Shown here in pieces: positions 60,929 through 64,000 of a DNA stretch of 64,000 nt. This DNA is from an uncultured Lachnospiraceae bacterium (lineage in GTDB: Bacteria; Bacillota; Clostridia; Lachnospirales; Lachnospiraceae). Location of the stretch: the NCBI GenBank assembly GCA_904395885.1, contig CAJFOF010000019.1, positions 1-64,000 of the forward strand, written 5' to 3'. Each line of letters starts with the position of its first letter. Positions within the stretch are counted from its first letter, which is position 1. The translations under genes and the position numbers were made by a program. The notes beneath the pieces were generated by a model. The model was not told where the DNA came from, made no database searches, and was given only the letters and a program-made list of their open reading frames with translations.

Positions 60929-61642
60929 ATGACACAGAAACGCATTGCCCAATATAAACAGATAGAAAATGACCTGTTGGAGAAAATTAATCTGGGTTAC
61001 TACCAGAAAGACGATATGATTCCAACTGAACTGGAGCTCTCCAACACTTACCACGTTTCCCGCGTGACTGTAAGGCGGGCTACAGACAATCTGGTAGCCA
61101 GAGGGCTGCTCTCCCGCATAGCAGGAGTAGGAACCTTTGTATGCCATCCCGATGTGACCTCGAACCCCACATTCATTCAGGGCTTTTCTGATACTATGGA
61201 AAAAGAAGGGATCGTTGTCCATACGGATGTCCCTTCTTTTATGATTCAGCAGGCCCCCGCCAACATTGCCTCCCTTTTGGAGATCGAAAAAGGAGAGCCG
61301 ATCTATTTCATTGAGCGGGTCCGATATGCCAACGATGAAATCCTTCAGTTTGAAACCACCTATATGTCGGCCCGCCTTTATCCCGACATTTCCATCCAGA
61401 TTTTAAAAGGTTCCAAATACCGGTATTTTGAACAGGAAAAGGGAATGAAAATCGCCTACAGCCACCACACTGTAACACCTCTGCTTCCCTCTAAACGGAT
61501 TGCTGATCTATTCGAGATCAGCCAGCACACCCCCATTCTGAGGGTAGCCAATGTCACCCATCTGACTAACGGCCAGGTCATGGATTACACAGAGCTGACG
61601 TTAAACTCCCCAAAGTATCAGTTGACCTATATTAAAAAATAG
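60929..61642 (+). CDS. GntR family (HutC/UTRA) regulator of the sulfatase-PTS operon
   Basis: A 237-residue regulator. The winged-helix domain (about residues 8-70: IENDLLEKINLGYYQKDDMIPTELELSNTYHVSRVTVRRATDNL) is followed by a UTRA effector domain (about 90-235). UTRA proteins of this kind sense phosphorylated sugars. I start at the ATG at 60929 with GAGGTG upstream; an in-frame TTG lies within that site. Confidence 0.93.
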   Translation: MTQKRIAQYKQIENDLLEKINLGYYQKDDMIPTELELSNTYHVSRVTVRRATDNLVARGLLSRIAGVGTFVCHPDVTSNPTFIQGFSDTMEKEGIVVHTDVPSFMIQQAPANIASLLEIEKGEPIYFIERVRYANDEILQFETTYMSARLYPDISIQILKGSKYRYFEQEKGMKIAYSHHTVTPLLPSKRIADLFEISQHTPILRVANVTHLTNGQVMDYTELTLNSPKYQLTYIKK

Positions 61643-61676
61643 CAGACTGGTCTCCATAAACGGAAGCCAGTCTGCT
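61641..61676 (-). terminator. Terminator of the amidase gene
   Basis: AGCAGACTGG and CCAGTCTGCT form a stem; on the minus strand it runs into TATTTTTTAAT. The other arm starts at the gntR stop codon. Confidence 0.8.
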
Positions 61677-61727
61677 AGGTACGTTTATCCTGTGATGCCG
61701 CCGGCTGGCGGCATATTTCCTTTGTCC

Positions 61728-62513
61728 TCACATAGCGTTTTTCACATCTTCCAAAAATTGTTTCCAGGCATCTTCATTCTCCACAAAGTATTTGGGGCAG
61801 ACTTTCCCGCCCTCGTCGTAATGGCGAATCACGTCTTTCTTCGGATCCAGGTTCAGTTCCCTGCACAACCAGGCTGTCAATTTTACCATGGAATCGTATG
61901 TGGCCTGCTCATACTGTCCTGTATCGTCGGGATGACAGCTCTCAATGGAAATCGTATCATCGTTCCTTCCCTTGGTGGCGTAGGCCATCTCGCTGATCGG
62001 CACCGCCTGAACGATCTCCCCTTCCAGTCCCACTATAAAGTGGGAGCTGACTGATGTGCCGTCGCCGGTCTGGTCTGCCAGGCTGTCAAAATAATCCCGG
62101 TTGTTTTTTGCCGTCGTCCCGGGATTTGCCACATAATGGATCACGATTCCATTTACTTCCTCCAGGCTGACCGCTGGACGGGAGTAAATATTTTTCCGTA
62201 TAAAATCTTGTTCGATCCAAGAGGGGGCTTCTATTGCTTTCAGGTCAATATCTGCTTTTTTCTCTTCCTTTCCCCATAAAAACCAGCCGATGCCAATTCC
62301 TATCCCCATAAAAATCAGCAGCACTGCCAGCCAGATCGCTGTCATCAAAACCAGCTCGCCTGTACCGGAACCTTTCTCGACGGCCCTGCCGCTTCGCGAT
62401 CTCGACCTTCTGCTTTTCCCGCTCTCCGGCTTCCTCCCTGATAACTTCATACGGCTATCTTTTCCCTTATCTGACGGCACATAATATTCCGTATAATCTC
62501 CTTCTTCCCGCAT
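61728..62513 (-). CDS. Membrane-anchored N-acetylmuramoyl-L-alanine amidase (Amidase_2)
   Basis: A 261-residue protein. A basic cytoplasmic N-terminus (about 50 residues, many Arg/Ser) is followed by one transmembrane segment (about 55-80) and an extracellular type 2 amidase domain. Zinc ligands: NGIVIHYVANPG (His) and VIRHYDEGGKVCPKYF (His and Cys). It cleaves the amide between MurNAc and L-Ala in peptidoglycan. AGGAG lies 9 bases before the ATG. Confidence 0.9.
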   Translation of the reverse strand: MREEGDYTEYYVPSDKGKDSRMKLSGRKPESGKSRRSRSRSGRAVEKGSGTGELVLMTAIWLAVLLIFMGIGIGIGWFLWGKEEKKADIDLKAIEAPSWIEQDFIRKNIYSRPAVSLEEVNGIVIHYVANPGTTAKNNRDYFDSLADQTGDGTSVSSHFIVGLEGEIVQAVPISEMAYATKGRNDDTISIESCHPDDTGQYEQATYDSMVKLTAWLCRELNLDPKKDVIRHYDEGGKVCPKYFVENEDAWKQFLEDVKNAM

Positions 62514-62652
62514 CTGTGGAATCTCCTCTCCGGCTTTATCCCAGCCGATGTTTCGACATTTTCTGCCCCTTTTCTGTCTTCCATCAAATTACCACATTCA
62601 TTATCCATTGTACATAATGTATCTCATTAGAAATTCTAATAATTCATTTATA

Positions 62653-62682
62653 TTGAACATTGGTGCTAATATATGCTACACT
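62653..62682 (+). promoter_or_regulatory. Promoter of the PurF-like gene
   Basis: TTGAAC, 18-base spacer, TGC-TACACT (extended -10), about 58 bases before the start. Confidence 0.5.
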
Positions 62683-62739
62683 AAAAGAGAATTGTCACTT
62701 TTATCCCCATACTATTACATAAAAAGGAGCATATTACAA

Positions 62740-64000
62740 ATGGGCGGAATCTTTGGTGTTGTATCAAAAACAAGCTGTGTTATGGATTTGTTTTTTGGAA
62801 CGGATTACCACTCTCATCTGGGAACCCGGCGAGGCGGCATGGCAGTCTATGGGCCCAATGGTTTCCAGCGTTCGATCCATAATATTCAGAATTCCCCGTT
62901 CCGGACAAAATTTGAGCGGGATGTGGAGGAATTAGAAGGAAATCTGGGAATCGGCTCCATCTCTGATACGGATCCTCAGCCTCTTCTGATTCAATCTCAT
63001 CTTGGAAGCTACGCCATTGCAACAGTGGGCAAAATCAACAATGAAGACGAACTGGTTCAAAAAGCATATGAGAATGGCCATATTCATTTTTTAGAAATGA
63101 GCGGCGGCCGCATCAATGCTTCTGAGCTGGTGGCAGCTCTGATTAATCAAAAAGACAGTCTTGTGGAAGGTCTCCTTTATGCCCAGGAAATGATCAGCGG
63201 TTCCATGACCATTCTTTTGCTGGCCCCGGAAGGAATCTACGCCTCCAGAGACCGTTACGGCCGCACCCCTCTGATCATAGGCAAACGGGACGATGCCTTC
63301 TGCGTTTCTTTTGAAAGCTTTGCATACATCAATCTGGGATATAAAGATTACTCTGAGCTCGGCCCCGGAGAAATCGTCCTGGTCACCCCCGACCACATCC
63401 AATCACTGAGCAAACCCAGAAATGAAATGAAGATCTGTTCGTTCCTCTGGGTATATTACGGCTACCCAACCTCCTCTTATGAGGGAATCAATGTAGAACA
63501 GATGCGCTATAACTGCGGCCGTCTTTTAGCCCAAAGGGACAAAGACCAGGATATTCAGCCGGACAGCATTGCCGGAGTGCCGGACTCCGGAACGGCTCAC
63601 GCTATCGGCTATGCCAATGAGTCCGGAATTCCCTTTGCAAGGCCCTTTATCAAATACACCCCAACCTGGCCCCGTTCCTTTATGCCTCAAAAACAGAGCC
63701 AGAGAAACCTTATCGCAAAAATGAAGCTGATTCCCGTGGATACTTTGATTCGCGGAAAGAGCCTTCTTCTCATCGATGATTCCATCGTTCGCGGAACCCA
63801 GCTTGGTGAGACAACGGAATTTCTCTATAACAGTGGGGCAAAAGAGGTTCATATCCGGCCCGCCTGCCCGCCTCTGCTTTTCGGCTGTAAATACCTGAAT
63901 TTTTCCCGCTCCAATTCCGACCTGGATCTGATTACACGGCGGATTATCCGGGAACGTGAGGGGGACAATGTCTCAGATGAGGTTCTGGCAGACTACGCCA
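62740..64000 (+). CDS. Amidophosphoribosyltransferase-like protein (PurF family), lacks the glutaminase Cys; 3' end outside window
   Basis: The visible 420 residues cover an N-terminal nucleophile (class II amidotransferase) domain and the phosphoribosyltransferase domain with LLLIDDSIVRGTQLGET (PRPP site). Normal PurF begins MCGIFG; the Cys exposed after Met removal is the glutaminase nucleophile. Here the second codon is GGC: MGGIFGVVSK. The protein may use ammonia, work with another glutaminase, or have another role. HLGTRRGGMAVYG and the PRPP motif are otherwise well conserved. AAGGAG lies 10 bases before the ATG. No purine genes are seen nearby. Confidence 0.88.
   Translation, partial: MGGIFGVVSKTSCVMDLFFGTDYHSHLGTRRGGMAVYGPNGFQRSIHNIQNSPFRTKFERDVEELEGNLGIGSISDTDPQPLLIQSHLGSYAIATVGKINNEDELVQKAYENGHIHFLEMSGGRINASELVAALINQKDSLVEGLLYAQEMISGSMTILLLAPEGIYASRDRYGRTPLIIGKRDDAFCVSFESFAYINLGYKDYSELGPGEIVLVTPDHIQSLSKPRNEMKICSFLWVYYGYPTSSYEGINVEQMRYNCGRLLAQRDKDQDIQPDSIAGVPDSGTAHAIGYANESGIPFARPFIKYTPTWPRSFMPQKQSQRNLIAKMKLIPVDTLIRGKSLLLIDDSIVRGTQLGETTEFLYNSGAKEVHIRPACPPLLFGCKYLNFSRSNSDLDLITRRIIREREGDNVSDEVLADYA

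Noticed and set aside
62514..62739. Purine riboswitch in front of the PurF-like gene
   Set aside because: The leader lacks the conserved core of purine riboswitches; only a promoter and ribosome site are seen.
1..64000. Search for CRISPR arrays, insertion sequences, integrases, tRNA and rRNA genes
   Set aside because: No regular direct repeats with spacers, no transposase or integrase motifs, and no tRNA-like cloverleaf or rRNA segments were noticed by eye. A tRNAscan/Infernal run would be needed to exclude small RNAs.

Overview
The window looks like chromosomal DNA of a spore-forming anaerobe of the class Clostridia, most likely Lachnospiraceae. The grounds are a germination protease (gpr), GerMN and ComEC proteins, many CUT1-type sugar ABC transporters with Cys-anchored lipoproteins, two-subunit Fe-S type L-serine dehydratase genes, a mannose-family PTS with Cys-type sulfatases, and strong Shine-Dalgarno sites. 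I saw no phage genes, insertion sequences, CRISPR arrays, rRNA or tRNA. Most genes lie on the minus strand.

Layout. 1-3.4 kb: 5' part of gpr, rpsT with promoter and terminator, an unexported Cu/Zn-SOD-like gene, and a MATE pump whose start overlaps an orphan lipoprotein signal-peptide ORF. 3.6-12.0 kb: a ten-gene minus-strand operon (cupin, AGE-family epimerase, a NitT/TauT-type ABC importer with two permeases and two ATPases, M24 peptidase, second cupin, SDR). An RpiR regulator and a divergent ManD-type sugar-acid dehydratase flank it. 14.7-16.2 kb: two 5'-truncated genes (egsA and a regulator fragment) meeting head to head. 16.2-23.9 kb: a housekeeping operon (sensor kinase, GerMN lipoprotein, holA, comEC), DegV and a zinc-ribbon membrane protein. 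23.9-32.1 kb: fructokinase, M15 peptidase, MBOAT, acyl carrier protein, FkbH-like HAD protein, small secreted protein, SGNH protein and secreted transglutaminase. This set looks like a Dlt-type cell-surface acylation system with an FkbH protein in place of DltA.

32.3-42.1 kb: a coiled-coil gene, then an alpha-galactoside (raffinose-type) locus: GH36 alpha-galactosidase, amylosucrase-like GH13, YesL, AraC regulator and a CUT1 ABC importer. 42.3-45.4 kb: lower glycolysis (gap-pgk-tpiA). 45.6-53.4 kb: PHP phosphatase, then L-serine dehydratase beta and alpha genes separated by a second CUT1 importer, a PhnP-like metallo-beta-lactamase and an AraC regulator. 53.5-61.6 kb: a seven-gene sulfatase/mannose-family PTS/DUF3604 operon with a divergent GntR regulator and a repeated 12-bp operator. 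61.7-64 kb: a membrane-anchored amidase and the start of a PurF-family gene that lacks the catalytic Cys.

Together the window combines core functions with at least three carbohydrate or small-molecule uptake islands, each with its own regulator. The best candidates for undescribed biology are the FkbH/ACP/MBOAT/SGNH locus, the sulfatase-PTS-DUF3604 operon and the NitT-type importer/epimerase/M24 operon. All functional statements come from reading motifs; no database search was run.
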